Source of the DNA: Sequoia sempervirens
Taxonomy: Eukaryota > Streptophyta > Pinopsida > Cupressales > Cupressaceae
NCBI GenBank assembly: GCA_007258455.2
Contig: VDFB02000001.1
Coordinates: 13,129,918-13,193,917, forward strand
Direction: 5' to 3'
Length of the DNA stretch: 64,000 bases
The notes beneath the pieces were generated by a model. It was not told where the DNA came from, searched no databases, and was given only the letters and a program-made list of their open reading frames with translations. The position numbers were made by a program, and so were the translations under genes. Shown here in pieces: positions 1-11,399 of this stretch. The number at the start of each line of letters is the position of its first letter. Position 1 is the first letter of the stretch.

Positions 1-1280
1 CATGTAATATCAGAGTTTTTGTGTGTTGAAGACTACTGCGAGGCAAGATTTTTCCATGGGAGAGTAGTTTAATTCATAGCCGACCAGTGTCTGACTGATG
101 TAGTAGATTGCTCTCTCTTTAGGTGATTCATCATGTTGCACCAACAATGCCCCCAGCGTGATTGAAGTGGCAGAGATATAAAGCAGGAAGGGTTTCCCTG
201 GAATAGGTGGCATCAAGATTGGTGGATGAGCTAAATATTCCTTGATTTTATCGAAACCTATCTGACACTGTTGATTCCATCAGAAGGTGGAGTCTTTCAT
301 CAGAAGGTGGAGTCTTTCTTCAGAAGATGAGTGAATGGCTGACACTTATCTGCAAGCTGGGCTATGAACTGACAGATGGATTGCATCTTCCCTTGGAGGC
401 TTCTTAACTGCTTCAAATTGCATGGGGGTGGCATGTCCAGAATAGCTTTTACCTTGGTGGGATCAACTTCAATACCCATTCGAGAGACTATAAAACTCAA
501 TAGTTTTCCTAACGTAACACCAAAGACACACTTTTTTGGATTTAGTCGTAACTTGTAATGTTCCAACCATTCAAAGATCTTTTTCAGGACGGTAGGATGT
601 TTTGCTCGGGTTCTGGATTTTCCTAACAAGTCATTGACATAATCCTCCATGACGATATGGATGAGGTCATGGAAGATGATTGTCATTGCCCTCTGATATG
701 TTGCCCCCGCATTTTTGAGACCAAAGGGCATAACATCGTAACAGAAAGTACCCCAAGGTGTTGTGAAATTGGTCTTGTGTTGGTCTTCAGGTGCAATTCG
801 GATCTGATTATAACCAGAGAAACAATCCATAAGGGACAACATCTCATGTCCTACTATGAGGTCGACCAACATGTCAATGTTAGGCAGAGGGAAATCGTCC
901 TTTGTGTAAGCCTTGTTAAGATCCCTGAAGTCTGTGCGGATCTAAATGTCTCCATTTGGTTTGGCAACTGGTACTATATTGGAGATCCACTCAGAGTAGT
1001 CAATTGGTCTGATAAAACCTGCATTTAGTAATTTCTCCAATTCCTTGACTAATAAGGCTACCTGTGGGTGCATTTTGTGGAGCTTCTGTTTGACTAGCTT
1101 GGCATCAGGGCGAATGTCTAGATGATGGACCACTAAAGCGGGGTCCAAGCCTGGCATGTCTAAATATGACCAAGAAAAGTTAACAACACCCTCTTGGAGT
1201 AACTGGACAATGACTGCATATTTTGGATCTGAGAGTGATTTAGCTACATAGGTGATTTTAGGGTTTTCAGTAGTACCCAA
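1..1280 (-). pseudogene. pol: Ty3/gypsy pol: reverse transcriptase and start of RNase H, broken
   Basis: The RT fingers and palm run from about 1280 to 320. Visible motifs include LDIRPDAKLVKQK, DFRDLNKA just past a stop, FSGYNQI and MPFGLKNAGATYQRAM. The catalytic box reads YVND instead of YVDD, so one metal-binding Asp is lost. RNase H begins near 216 with LLYISATSITLGALLVQHD and reaches the window edge. One in-frame stop lies at 942-944. A 20-bp direct duplication (281-300 and 301-320) shifts the frame between RT and RNase H and creates a stop. In an intact element this polyprotein would copy the RNA genome into DNA. It follows the protease on the same strand, as expected. Broken copy, cut by the window edge. 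Confidence 0.9.
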
Positions 1281-2106
1281 ATTAACTTCTTGAGTCTCTT
1301 CAATTAGGATGGACGATCATGTAGATAACTGAGTTCCCACAAGGGGAAGATGAACATCTCCATCCTCCAGCGCCTCTTCAATGTTTTCACCATCGAATGT
1401 GTCCTTTATTTTTACTTTTTCAAGGTCAGGAAGTGCCTCGGGGAGGTTTTCACTATTTGGTCATTTTTTTATTTTTCTTGTTTATATTTTTGCGACTGGA
1501 GTGTTCATCCTCCCCCAATCCCATGAGGTTGACATATGTATCCTCAGACATATTGATGGGTGTGCTTTCACGTAGGTCCCAATCAATAAGCTCAGGGTGA
1601 CGAAGGGATAGGCTAATGGTATAGATGGATAAGCATTCAAACATGGATGACAAGTCAGTGTGATAGACATCATCGTATGCATGTATGATGGATTCCTCCT
1701 CCGGTATGTCTTCCAATGAGCCATCGTCCACAGCGACACATGGATTCCTCCTCAGGTATGTCTTCCAATGAACCATCGTATGATAAGTATTAGATGATGT
1801 TGTAAGGCCTTTCTTCTTTTTGTCGTATCTAATGCCTATGTTCTTTGGCAACTTTGATGTATCAATAGGTTGTAACCGCCCTTGTTCTTCTTTACCTAGG
1901 CCCTTGTCTTGGTAATTATACTTCTCTGCAAACTTAGTTGACCATGGATATGCTTCCTGAAAGTATTCCTTTAGAGGAGGATCTGGTTGGGGTTCTTCTT
2001 GATATACCCATTGACTTATATCCTCTTCTGGTGCATCTATCTTGATACTAGGGGACCTAAAAGTGGTGGTGGGGATGTTTTTAACATTGAAGGTGACGGT
2101 CTTGTC
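1281..2106 (-). other. Protease-RT linker of the gypsy element
   Basis: This stretch lies between the protease and RT. It has only short open stretches on the minus strand, including acidic segments near 1480-1850. A near-repeat occurs at 1681-1718 and 1741-1778 (both contain GATTCCTCCTC then GGTATGTCTTCCAATGA). No domain was recognised. It is probably the degenerate polyprotein linker. Confidence 0.55.
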
Positions 2107-3354
2107 TTATTTTAGAGTAGCATGTGAAGGTTGACCGTAATCATGTGGTGATGGTGGCATGGTTGCTACATTAAGAGCAGTGTGCATTTTGTATTCACCA
2201 CACCCCTTGTCAATGATCTGGACTTTTGTGACTGTAGGATCAATGGTGGAAGATGGAGTGGTTGTTGTGGTGGAGAGTGGATTAGCAGATGATGACTGGG
2301 ATGCCCCCATTTTGACCCAGGGACAATAATGTAAATGGGGAAATGACGCTTCTAAAGCATGGCAATATTCAAATGGTTGGGGGCCAGCATAGATGGTGAC
2401 TTCTTGTCCATTGACTGAGAATTTTAGACACTGATGGTACGCGGAGGGGACGGCTTGCATAGCATGGAGCCATGGGCGGCCAAGGAGGAGATTATACGAA
2501 AAGTCCAGATCAAGGACATGATAGGTAGTGTACTGAACCACAAGTCCCACTTGGATAGGAAGACTGATAATTCCTTCTGAATTCCTTTCTGCATTATCAT
2601 AGGCCTTGATCATGATGATCTGATTGCTTTAATCTGTTTGAGTATACCCCACCTTTTTTATGAATTTCATAGTACACAGATTGAGGGCAGAGCCATTATC
2701 TACCAAGACCATTTTTATTTTATGGCAGGCAACTATGAATTTGATATGCAAGGAGCGATTATGATTGACATCAATATTTAGCATGTCATTTTGGCTGAGG
2801 TGCAGCTGATAAGATACAGCCAGGTGTCCTACCAAGGCTTGGAATTGTGTGGGGTCGATGTCGTTAGGTACATGGGTTTCTTGTAAGGCTCTGTTGATGA
2901 TTTCTTGAAGTACAGGAGAAGACTTATGCAAATCCAAGATGGAGATATGAGCGGGGGTCTTTCCTAAGTGATCAAAGATGTTGTACTGAGAGCTTACAGG
3001 AGTTGATTGGGCAAATGTGGAGGCCACAGGAATAGTGATGCGGGCTCGTTGTGTAGTAACAGCACACTGAGGGTCTTTGGCTTTGACATGTATCATAGAT
3101 ACACGGGATTCTACCTACTCAATGTAATGAATAATACCCTCATAATTGAGGGGTACATTCTTATAGCTTACGTTATTTGTGTTGTCTTGGGGATTGTTGC
3201 TAGAGGTGCTCACACCTTGATTATGGTTTGGAAAGGCATTTTGATATATCTGCAATTGAGCATTGGACGACGAAGCTTGACTGGTGTCAACCTTGATATC
3301 TCCTCGATCAATGAGATCTTGGACATAGTTTTTTAGACCTTGACACTTATTCAA
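2107..3354 (-). pseudogene. Ty3/gypsy aspartic protease region, broken
   Basis: One reading frame on the minus strand covers 3354 to 2107 but is interrupted by stops at 3115-3117 and near 2629. The protease active-site region reads MVLVDNGSALNLC, the form I know from Tat/Ogre elements, where DNG replaces DTG or DSG. The later LLGRPWLHAMQAVPSAYHQ segment matches the second conserved protease block. In an intact element it would cleave the gag-pol polyprotein inside the virus-like particle. It is followed by a linker and RT on the same strand. Stops make it non-functional. Confidence 0.85.
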
Positions 3355-3638
3355 AGAGTGTCCTTTGATTTTATGGAACTCACAATATTCATTTTCCCTA
3401 AACCATGTAGGCTTGGGTTTGGTTCGTCAAGTGGCTTGGTGACAGGATACGTGATTGGATAATTGATCTATAACAATTTATTGAAGACGACACTCAGGGG
3501 TTCACCTAATTGAGCATACTGGCGTTTAGTGTTCCCCTAGTTGTTCTGATTTGACTGTTGAGAGGGACGAGGTGCCCCATGTGGTATAGATATGGTGTTA
3601 GGTACGGATAGTTGTTGTCTCTAGGATGTATTAGCCAC

Positions 3639-4362
3639 TTAGACTTGTTTAGTATCAGTCACACCATCATTCACTACGTTCTTGTTCTTGTTCCAAGAAC
3701 GTGGCTTATCTCCAAATGACCTTTCTTTATCATGGTTGTGTATTTTGATGTGCCCTTTGGCAACAAGGGCACGTTCAATGATGGGTCCCTTTTCCACTAT
3801 CTCCGTGAAAGTGGTGACACAATGTAACCTAAAATTATAAGCCATGTCGGGATGAGAGTTCTCCACGAAGAGAGTGACCATGTCCTTCTCTTTCAGAGGG
3901 GTTTTCATTCGACTTGCTAGTGCACGCCACCTTTGGAGGTAGCTAGTAAAGGTTTCCCCCTCACGTTGTTTCTCTTTGAGGAGATCTAAGGTGTCAGTGT
4001 CCTCCAAATTAAAAGAAAAGTAGGAGACAAATTTTTCTAACAGGTCCGCAAAAGATTTTATGGACCCTTTTTCAAGGGTCATGAACCACTCTAGGGCGTT
4101 GCTTGCTAGGCTTCGTGGGAACAGGCGCAAGAGAGTTGTCATTGTGCATAACCTCTTGACACTAGGAGTAAAACTCCTACAAGTGGGCCTTAGGATCTTT
4201 GTTCCCCCTATATTTGTCAAACTTTGGCATTTCAAAATGTTTAAGGAAGGGGATCAATGAGATGGAGGGATTGAATGGATATGGGCATATATCTTTGAAT
4301 TTGAACGATTGTTTGCCAGTCCCAACTTGAAGATCCTTCAGAGCGGCTTTGATTTCCAACAA
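3639..4362 (-). pseudogene. gag: Ty3/gypsy gag (retrotransposon gag domain), broken
   Basis: Two overlapping minus-strand frames (4362-4177 and 4235-3639) together resemble the retrotransposon gag family. The first holds FLKHFEMPKFDKYRGNKDPK. The second holds LFPRSLASNALEWFMTLEKG, SIKSFADLLEKFVSYF and FTSYLQRWRALASRMK, all typical of plant gypsy capsid domains. The frame change near 4180-4235 shows an indel. An intact gag would form the particle shell. No CCHC zinc knuckle is seen. The region lies upstream of the protease on the same strand. Confidence 0.85.
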
Positions 4363-4433
4363 ATCTGAGTTGACCGATGGCGGGTTGGAGGGATATGGAT
4401 GATAGGACGATAAAGTATCTTGCTAAGAGAGCA

Positions 4434-5798
4434 TCAGATTGTTGAGGTACGAATTTTGATAGTTGGATGATGACATCCCTTATTGGTATGCCGAGGGATT
4501 TTGTTGATACGGGGGCTATTGTTGTGGCGTATAGTACAGATTTGTTTGATAAAAGTGTGAGGTAGGCTGCTGAGGAACTTGGATGGGATGTTGTGGATTG
4601 GTTTGTTGGTGTTGAAGGTACTATTGTGATTGTTGGGAGGCCACATATGGTGGTTGTTGATGAAATTGTTGTTGATTATGATAGTAAGAGTACTGAGGAG
4701 GCTATTGTTGTGATGCCAATTGTTGTGTGGGCCGAGATGGGATGTTGTGTTGTGGTTGAGCCTGCGGATGTAAAATGGATGCGAGGAATGGGGATATGGT
4801 CTGAGTGATAGGTCGAGATGGATTGCCTTGCGGTTGGTATGGTGGTTGTTGTGAAGAAACCAAAGCGTTATGCAAGGGTTGTTGTTGATGAGATGGCTGA
4901 GATAGCGTAGAGGTGTTTAGTAAAGGGGGTTGTTGGGTACCACCCAAAACATTCAGTTGGGACGTGCCTTGTGGAGGTAATTGAGGTGGTAGGTTGGTTT
5001 GATGAAGCTATTCAGATGGTGGTAGATTCGTGGCCCTAGGAAGTGGAAGCAATGTGGTAAAGGGGGTGCCCCCAGTGTTGACGGGAAGTTGACTGGAAAG
5101 AGGTGGTGTTGTTAGCATTAATGGCACAGATTGTGGAACATTTTGTGGCATACCATAGGCGAAAGGATTATTGGGATTAGGCACTTGAGGACCCCCCATA
5201 ACTGAAATTGGAGCGTGTGGGGGGTGCTTAACATGATAAAGAACAACATTGCCAAATTCAGGTTGATGCCAACCCTCAACTGAAGGAACATTGGGGATGT
5301 ACGAACCCTCTGGTGCATTTTGTGAACCTTGGGGTATGTTAGATGTGGAGCTCGTATATTTGGATAAGTCAACACCTGAGGGAGGTTTGACACCCTTTTC
5401 AATTGGTGGGCCAAAATTTCTTCCTCATGTTTTTCGAACAAACAGTCAGTCATTTGTACATTGGCGGGATTACTAAAATGTTCCTTAAGCATGAGTTCAG
5501 TTTGATTAGCCATACTCTCTTCACCATGTGGTGAGTTGTTTTGATTTTCAGTGTTGGAGTATGATGAAGTACCATTATGAGGATCTTGGGGGATGTTGTT
5601 AGGATCTTGAGCAATATTCGAACCATTGGTGGGATTTGTATTGTTATTAAGGTCTTGAGACATGTTTGCTTGGGAATTTTGACCTTTGTTGTTGTGCCAT
5701 TTGTTTGATTGGATTGTTAAGATTGGTAGGATTGTGTTGATTGAACGGATGTGATTTGATTGATTAGGTAATTGGACAAGCGTGACTAATTTGATCAA
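4434..5798 (-). pseudogene. Low-complexity Q/P/N-rich region upstream of gypsy gag
   Basis: On the minus strand the sequence can be read as several overlapping frames rich in Gln, Pro, Asn, Ser and Thr (for example runs such as PPLLNTSTLSQPSHQQQP and NNNTNPTNGSNIAQDPNN). A plausible gag start, MANQTELMLKEHFSNP, lies near 5510. No domain is recognised. Its position right before gag suggests the gag N-terminal extension, now frameshifted. The opposite strand is GT-rich and also open in places; I treat that as a compositional shadow. Confidence 0.5.
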
Positions 5799-6464
5799 AT
5801 GATTGGGTTTGATAGATTTGGATTATTGGATGGGTATGATTAGATGATGAAAGATGTGAGGGACCCTAAATTTGGTCAAAGAAAGTTACCCTTAGTGACC
5901 TAGAGCATTGATTGATTAAGTGGATGATCACGGCATCGAATCCACCTCAAGATAGAAATGGATTGATTTGGGCCAAGGATGATAACTTATGACACCGAAT
6001 TCACCTCAAGATGGAAGTAAATTGATTTGGGTCAAAATTAATGACTAATAATCAAATTCAAGTGCTAAGGTTAATTTGGGTAACCACTTTTTAACAAAAG
6101 GTTAAGGCGATTTGATTATGAGTGGTGTTTATGAGGTACGGGTTTGGTGATGTAAATGGTAAAATTTTGATGAATCAAGTTCATTAGGTGATGATATGGG
6201 CTTTCGAATGGATTATCAAAAAATTTAAAATGAGCGGATGGATTGAGGACATTTGGGGAGAATAAATGGAGATTTAGAATGGTTAAACGGGGGTTTTGGG
6301 GGCTAAACGGAGGTTTGGAACGATAAAACGGAGGTTTAGAATGATCAAATGGAGGTTTTTGGAGGTTTAGAATGACAAAACGGAGGCTTGGGATGATGAG
6401 ATAAAGGTTGGGAATGATTAAATGATGGTTTAGAGGCTAAACGGATCCAAACAGGGCAATTTTG
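5799..6464 (-). repeat. Gypsy leader with short tandem repeats
   Basis: There is no coding signal. A roughly 60-bp unit containing CACCTCAAGAT followed by ATTGATTTGGG is repeated twice (about 5930-5990 and 5991-6046). From about 6270 to 6445 there are several copies of a 20-25 bp unit like AAACGGAGGTTTAGAATGAT. Both sit in the untranslated leader of the gypsy element. Confidence 0.7.
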
Positions 6465-6690
6465 GCTGTTCAGGAGGGCAAATTCGTCCCTTTGTTGTAA
6501 CCAGAAGGGCATAGTCGCCCTTCTGTAGTGAGTCAAGGGGTGCAATTGCCCTTCTACAGTAAATCAGAGGGCACATTCGCCCTTTTGCGGTAAATCAGAG
6601 GGCGCAGTCGTCCTTCTACGGTAAATCAGAGGGCGTAGTTGCCCTTTTACGGTAAATCAGAGGGTGTGGTCACCCTTTTACAGTGAATAG
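6465..6690. repeat. Hairpin-repeat cluster I (31-bp unit)
   Basis: About six units with a 31-bp period contain the theme AGGGCGTAGTTGCCCTTTTAC. The core GGGCG-4 bases-CGCCC is an inverted repeat, so each unit can form a short hairpin in DNA or RNA. Units differ by one to four bases. It lies in the gypsy leader and shares its theme with cluster II at 7515-8220. Confidence 0.9.
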
Positions 6691-7514
6691 AGACTTGATT
6701 TGATGAAAATGACTATGGAAAGGACTTTAAAATGATAATAATAAGGCCAATTTGTCAAAAAGTTTATTGGTTTCTCACAAGAAAACACTTTCAAGCAAAC
6801 ACAATCCTGTGATTAATGTTAAGGGTATGGCCAGTGAGGTCTTAATCTAGGATGCACAAGGTGTTTAGGGAGTCCTCCATATACTCTCGGTACGTGAGGC
6901 AGAACCGTGAATACCAGCCCGTCACAAGCGTGAGTCAGGAACCCCAGCGAGATACTGAAGGGCTCGGACCAACTCTTCACGTCTATCTAGGTATCACCCT
7001 AGCTTCGACACTCCGCCAATTACGACGCGATTGGATTGGAGTACAACTTTTGATCTCCCCCTTTTATATACCCCACTGGTACAAGTGGTTGGAATTGTCC
7101 CTTGGGGTGATGAAATCCCCAAGCAGGTCCCACTAGAAAGAAAGTACTAATCGTTTCCAACTACTCCCCAAGCTCACACGAAGTGCAAGGGGAAAGTGAA
7201 AACAAACTAATGCCCCCTTTGGGTAACACGAAAAGATAGACATAACAAGCAATGAATATTACTTCCCCTAATTAAACTATGTTCTTATATTAATGACAAC
7301 AGTAAGGATAGTTTTAAAAATCTGAGCTAATGGATGGCCCTGCAAGCAAATGTTAATTGTCTTATCCCACATTCTTCGCTAATTACACAAGAATATACTG
7401 CAAAATATTAGCAAAAACACAAATATCCTTGCAAGAAACAATGCTAGGGGGCTAGTAGAAAAAAAAAAACGGAGCTAAAATGATAGTTTTACCTTTCAAA
7501 ATGTGTTGTTTTGG
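6691..7514. other. Leader spacer between the two hairpin clusters
   Basis: This is non-coding leader of the gypsy element. It includes a less AT-rich block (about 6830-7140) unlike its flanks and a TTTATATACCCC stretch at about 7063. No gene or known element was recognised. The block could be a captured or inserted fragment. Confidence 0.4.
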
Positions 7515-8220
7515 GGCGTATTCTCCCTTCTGCAGTGCTGATAGGAGGGCGCAGTCGCCCTTCTGTAGTGACCAGGAGGGTGCAGTCACCCTTCTGCAGT
7601 GACCAAAAGGGCATAGTCGCCCTTCTGCAGATAAATGTTAGCACAAAAATTTTAACCAAGGGGGCGTAGTCGCCCTTTTGCAGAAAAATGTTAGCACAAA
7701 AATTTCAACCAAGGGGGTGTAGTCGCCCTTTTGTAGAAAAGGTTGGCACAAAAATTTCAACCAAGGGGGTGTGGTCACCCTTCTACAGAAAACGTTAGTA
7801 CAAAAATTTCAACCAAGGGGGCGTGGTCACCCTTCTACAAAAAACATTAGTACATAAATTTCAACCAAGGGGGAGTGGTCGCCCTTCTGCAGAAAATGTT
7901 AGTACAGAAATTTCAACCAAGGGGGCGTGGTCGCCCTTTTGCAGAAAATATTAGTACATAAATTTCAACCAAGGGGGTGTAGTCGCCCTTCTGCAGAAAA
8001 CGTTAGTACAAAAATTTCAACCAAGAGGGTGTGGTCGCCCTTCTGCAGAAAATGTTAGTACATAAATTTCAACCAAGGGGGCGTAGTCGCCCTTCTGCAG
8101 AAAAAATGTTAGTAAGCTAAAATCAAGACAAGGGCGTAGTTGCCCTTCTGTAGAAAAATAGAGGGCATAGTTGCCCTTCTGCGGTCACCCGGAGGGCGCA
8201 GTCGCTCTTCTGCAATGTGT
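7515..8220. repeat. Hairpin-repeat cluster II (52-53 bp unit)
   Basis: A few short units at 7515-7630 are followed by about nine units of 52-53 bp from about 7620 to 8105. The unit is roughly AAATTTCAACCAAGGGGGCG-TAGTCGCCCTTCTGCAGAAAA-(C/T)GTTAGTACA. Each carries the GGGCG(4 nt)CGCCC inverted repeat, followed in most units by the palindrome CTGCAG. The array starts about 50 bases inside the primer-binding site, in the element's 5' leader. Confidence 0.95.
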
Positions 8221-8270
8221 TCCTGCAAACAACTCAACAACAACAAACGTGAAATTGAGGAACCCATTTG

Positions 8271-8292
8271 TGGGTCCCACCGGGCGTGCCAG
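8271..8292 (-). promoter_or_regulatory. Primer-binding site of the gypsy element
   Basis: On the minus strand, CTGGCACGCCCGGTGGGACC starts four bases after the LTR end. That is the expected place for the tRNA primer-binding site in a gypsy element. I did not identify the tRNA with certainty. A similar site occurs at 26471-26489. Confidence 0.8.
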
Positions 8293-8296
8293 AAAA

Positions 8297-9626
8297 TGTG
8301 ATATCCAAATGTTTTACCTATTCTAAACAACTAAAATGCAATGGAAAAACACAAAGAAACACCTCAAGATTAGCCTAAGGAATTTGTTAATGCAAAAAGA
8401 AAAATTGTTAGATGATGACAAATGGTTATACCTTCTCTTTCTAGCAAAAACTCCTTGGTTGGCCCTTGATTTTAGATTACTTTGTATGCTCCTTTGATGG
8501 CTCTTGATGTGGCTAAATGCAAGATTTAACTATGTATTTGGATGCAAATGCAAATAGATGAAATTGATGGCTAAATGAGTGCACAAAATGATAGCATTTA
8601 GTTGCAAAATGATTAAGTGTTAGAAATGCCTTAGAGGAGGGGGTATTTATAGAGAAACTTGAATTCTCTAGAGAATTCAATGGTTGAGATTTATCCAACA
8701 AGGCCAAGATGAAGGGCTAAGCTGAGTTGAGGACTCACAAGCCCTCACATCTTGACATGTGGAGTGTGAAGTGGCTAAGGGTGAGATGATGTGTAGGTGA
8801 TGTGGAAGGGAGGTACATGATGTGGAGGAAGGACAAGTACCTTCCAAGTACCCTAGGGAGTGAAAAGATTTCTTTAAAAAAGAACTTCTTGTTCCCAAGT
8901 GAGTGAAAATGACATTTGAAGAATTTTGGAATTCCTCAAAAATATCCATGGGAAAAGAGAAAGTGGTTGGAGAAATAAATGTGGGAATTGGTCACATGTG
9001 CATGAGGCACCAGGGTGCCAGCACCAGTCTGATAAGTCAAATATTCTAAAAGTCTTGGAAGGATAAAATGTGAATTAAAAATTTACATGGGGAGGAGAGA
9101 GACCTAGGATGAATAAAAGTGAATTAAAAATTTACATAGGAAAGAGGGTCAATGCCAAGAAAGGCAAATGGAAAGGTTGACTAAAAAGTGGTGCTAAAAG
9201 TGGCTAATGACTTTGATTAAAGTTGTGCAAATATTTGATTATGATAATTAATGGAAGATTAGAGACAAGTGGCAAATGTAAGAGGATGTGATATTAATCC
9301 TTGATTAAGAGGATGCGCATCTTAATTATGAATTAATTAAATTAATTCAAATTAGAGATGGATTATGAAGGATGTGACAAGGAGAGAGAAAAGAAGAATT
9401 TTAAATTAATTTTAATTCAAAAGGATTAAAATGACTAAATTAAATAAATTGATGTATTTATTTAATTTAGAGAGGAGAAAGGTAAAAGTGTTTAATTGTT
9501 AAATTAAATACTTTAAGAACCTTATGTGTGAAGTGTAATATTAATTAAATTAATTAATATTGACAGAATGGATGAATAAAGAGATAAATTTGATCATACA
9601 GGAGTGATCAAATTTGGGTGTCTACA
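8297..9626 (-). repeat. 5' LTR of the gypsy element
   Basis: Minus strand: the LTR starts TGTAGACACCCAAATTTG (9626 downward) and ends GGATATCACA at 8297, giving TG...CA ends and a length of 1330 bp. The primer-binding site follows at once. An internal TATTTATAG at about 8645 could be the LTR TATA region. The U3 part contains several AATTAATTAAATTAATT-type AT palindromes (9320-9560). The outer end abuts the interrupted copia gag. The matching 3' LTR is outside the window. Confidence 0.9.
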
Positions 9627-10350
9627 ACCACAATACCAGCAATTGATATTTTTGCCTCTAGATTTTGATCTTTTCCTGGACTTTGATCTTCTTCTATGAT
9701 TATTCTTCCCTCGTTCTTGTGATCTTCCTTATCAAAATGTCTCCTAACGAGGTACCTTGATTTTTCCTTCTTATGTCTTCATTGAGAAGAATCCTGATAA
9801 CATCATCGAATTTTAATACACTTCTTTTCCTACCAGATATTGAGTTGCTAACAACCATAACATCTCCTTCCCAACTATCAGGTAGAGAACACAACAAGAA
9901 AATAGTTTTGATCTCATCATCTAAACTGAAGCTTATTGAAATTAATTGACTAATCAAAGTGTTGGATTCATTTAAATGATTTGAGGCATTACTGCCTTTC
10001 TTAATTTTCAAATTATACAATATTTTCATTAGAAATACCTTGTTAGATGCAAAGTACATCTCATATGTGTTTCATAAACGATCCCATAATCCTTTCGTTG
10101 TTTTCTCTATAGCAACATTATTAAGACATTGTTGGATAACAAGAGAATAATTGTAGCCACCGCCTTTTGATCCAATTTTTCCCAATCTTCATCTAACATT
10201 CAAGCTAGTTTTTTTCAAAAAAAATTCCAGCATGATCGAAAGATCTCTTTAGATTAATGGAGCTTCTAATTGCAACTTCCACATTCTGAAGTTTTGACCT
10301 GAGAATTTTTCAATTCTCTATTTAAATTTTATTTGCCTCCATTTCCTCTT
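9627..10350 (-). pseudogene. gag: Copia gag (UBN2-type), interrupted at the zinc knuckle
   Basis: The clearest part is 10059-9700. It includes KILYNLKIKKGSNASNHLNE, ISQLISISFSLDDEIKTIFL and CSLPDSWEGDVMVV, matching the copia gag family (UBN2/gag_polypeptide). It continues into an Arg/Ser/Lys-rich stretch and CWYCG, the first half of a CCHC knuckle, where it stops at the gypsy LTR. Upstream (10060-10350) the frame has stops and shifts. In a live element it would package RNA. Dead from both decay and insertion. Confidence 0.85.
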
Positions 10351-10396
10351 GTTTGAAGTGGTTTTCTCAAAATCTTTGAAGTGCTCTGATATCAAT

Positions 10397-10711
10397 TGTT
10401 AAGAAAAATAAGGTAGAACAGAGCAATATAAACCTGAAGCAAGTTAAACTGAGACAAAACATCAAACACAGAGACAACAAAATCAAGTGGTTCACCAATG
10501 AATTGGCTACATCCACGGGAAAAGCGGGTGTTTTTTCATTCCTATATGATAACAACAGCAATACATTAAGTTTTTGTAATGCATCTTTAATATCTCTTCA
10601 TTTTTTTATAAAGAACTGGTCAATGAAGATGAAGAGACAGGAAAAAAGAATAGATGCAAAGACAAAAGGAATGTGAAGATAAACAGTCAGACTTCACAAC
10701 CAAACATAACA
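10397..10711 (-). repeat. LTR of copia D (copy in duplication unit 1)
   Basis: The + strand runs from TGTTAAGAAAAATAAGG to AACCAAACATAACA. The 5-bp inverted ends TGTTA/TAACA and the adjacent primer-binding site set the borders. It is 315 bp long. A nearly identical copy is at 14667-14981, created by the tandem duplication. Confidence 0.85.
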
Positions 10712-10808
10712 TTCATCAAACAATTTTCCGAGCACGCAAAATTTTGCAGAAGTTGTAATTTTGGGTTTGATGTAGTACCATTTAGAAGATCCTAGTCAAT
10801 CAAGATAT

Positions 10809-11394
10809 TGTTAGTTTTATGATCAGATTAATAGCACAGAAAATTAATTCAAAATCAGACACAATAACACAACAGATACCTTGGGAAAACCTCCTCTTGA
10901 GGGAGAAAAACCCAGCAACAAATATCACTCTATTATATATCAATAATGGCAACAAGTCTCTTTACAATGAGGCCAAACTCAAGGCCGATATGCAGCACCT
11001 TCACAAGATGCAATGATAACAAGTAATCAACACTTCCTTATAACTCAGATCCGCCCTTAAAGAAATTCTCTATCTGCTCTTGATAATTTGCAATCTGCAC
11101 TTGATTGATCTTCCCTTGAAGAATTCACACTTGGAAGAGAGGAAATGATCGCACTTAATTGATTCCCAAATGGAGTGGAATGATCTTGTATTTATACAAC
11201 TTGAAGGAGAGAGGTCGCACCTTTTCATGCAAGGTCAGTCATCATAAAAATATAATTTCAATTTAATAAATACAATTTACAAAGAAGTCGGCCAAGAAGA
11301 TAATTACAAAGTTGCCATGTGAAGTGCCTCTTAAAATTGAATAATCACATATAAATAAGGAAGTATGAAGCCCGAAGCTGCAATTACATCAACA
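10809..11394 (+). repeat. Solo LTR, copy 1, TSD GATAT
   Basis: It starts TGTTAGTTTTATGATC and ends AATTACATCAACA. It is flanked by GATAT at 10804-10808 and 11395-11399. No internal element sequence is present, so it is a solo LTR. The inner GGGAAAACCTCCTCTTGAGGGAGAAAAACCC block is shared in style with the other copia LTRs in the window. Orientation is uncertain. Confidence 0.88.
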
Positions 11395-11399
11395 GATAT

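Larger units (their letters stand above)
1..9626 (-). mobile_element. Ty3/gypsy retrotransposon, Tat/Ogre-type, 5' part
   Basis: Reading the minus strand from 9626 downward gives an LTR, a primer-binding site, a long repeat-rich leader, a Q/P/N-rich region, gag, aspartic protease, reverse transcriptase and RNase H. The element then runs off the left edge, so its 3' LTR and any integrase are not visible. The order protease-RT-RNase H and the RT connection sequence (GIEVDPTKVKAI) followed by an SLQGKMQSICQFIAQL-type segment are as I know them from the Tat/Ogre lineage; lineage is inferred by eye. Coding parts carry several in-frame stops, a 20-bp frameshifting duplication and a changed RT active site, so it is dead. 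It is inserted in a copia gag (9627 onward). Confidence 0.9.
9627..10711 (-). mobile_element. Ty1/copia element D: 5' LTR, primer-binding site and gag start
   Basis: Minus strand: LTR 10711-10397, primer-binding site TGATATCAGAGC (10394-10383, one base from the tRNA-iMet form), then a gag. The gag is cut at 9627 by insertion of the gypsy element, in the middle of its zinc knuckle. The rest of the copia element presumably lies left of the window. The same LTR family appears at 14667-14981 and 55389-55702. Confidence 0.85.

Noticed and set aside
6852..7136. 94-codon + frame in the gypsy leader
   Set aside because: Antisense to the element, no recognisable domain, and inside a leader region with unrelated composition.
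7515..8220. Possible CRISPR array, because of regular repeats and spacers
   Set aside because: The spacers are themselves repeats of each other, the genome is a plant nuclear one, and the array is in a retrotransposon leader.
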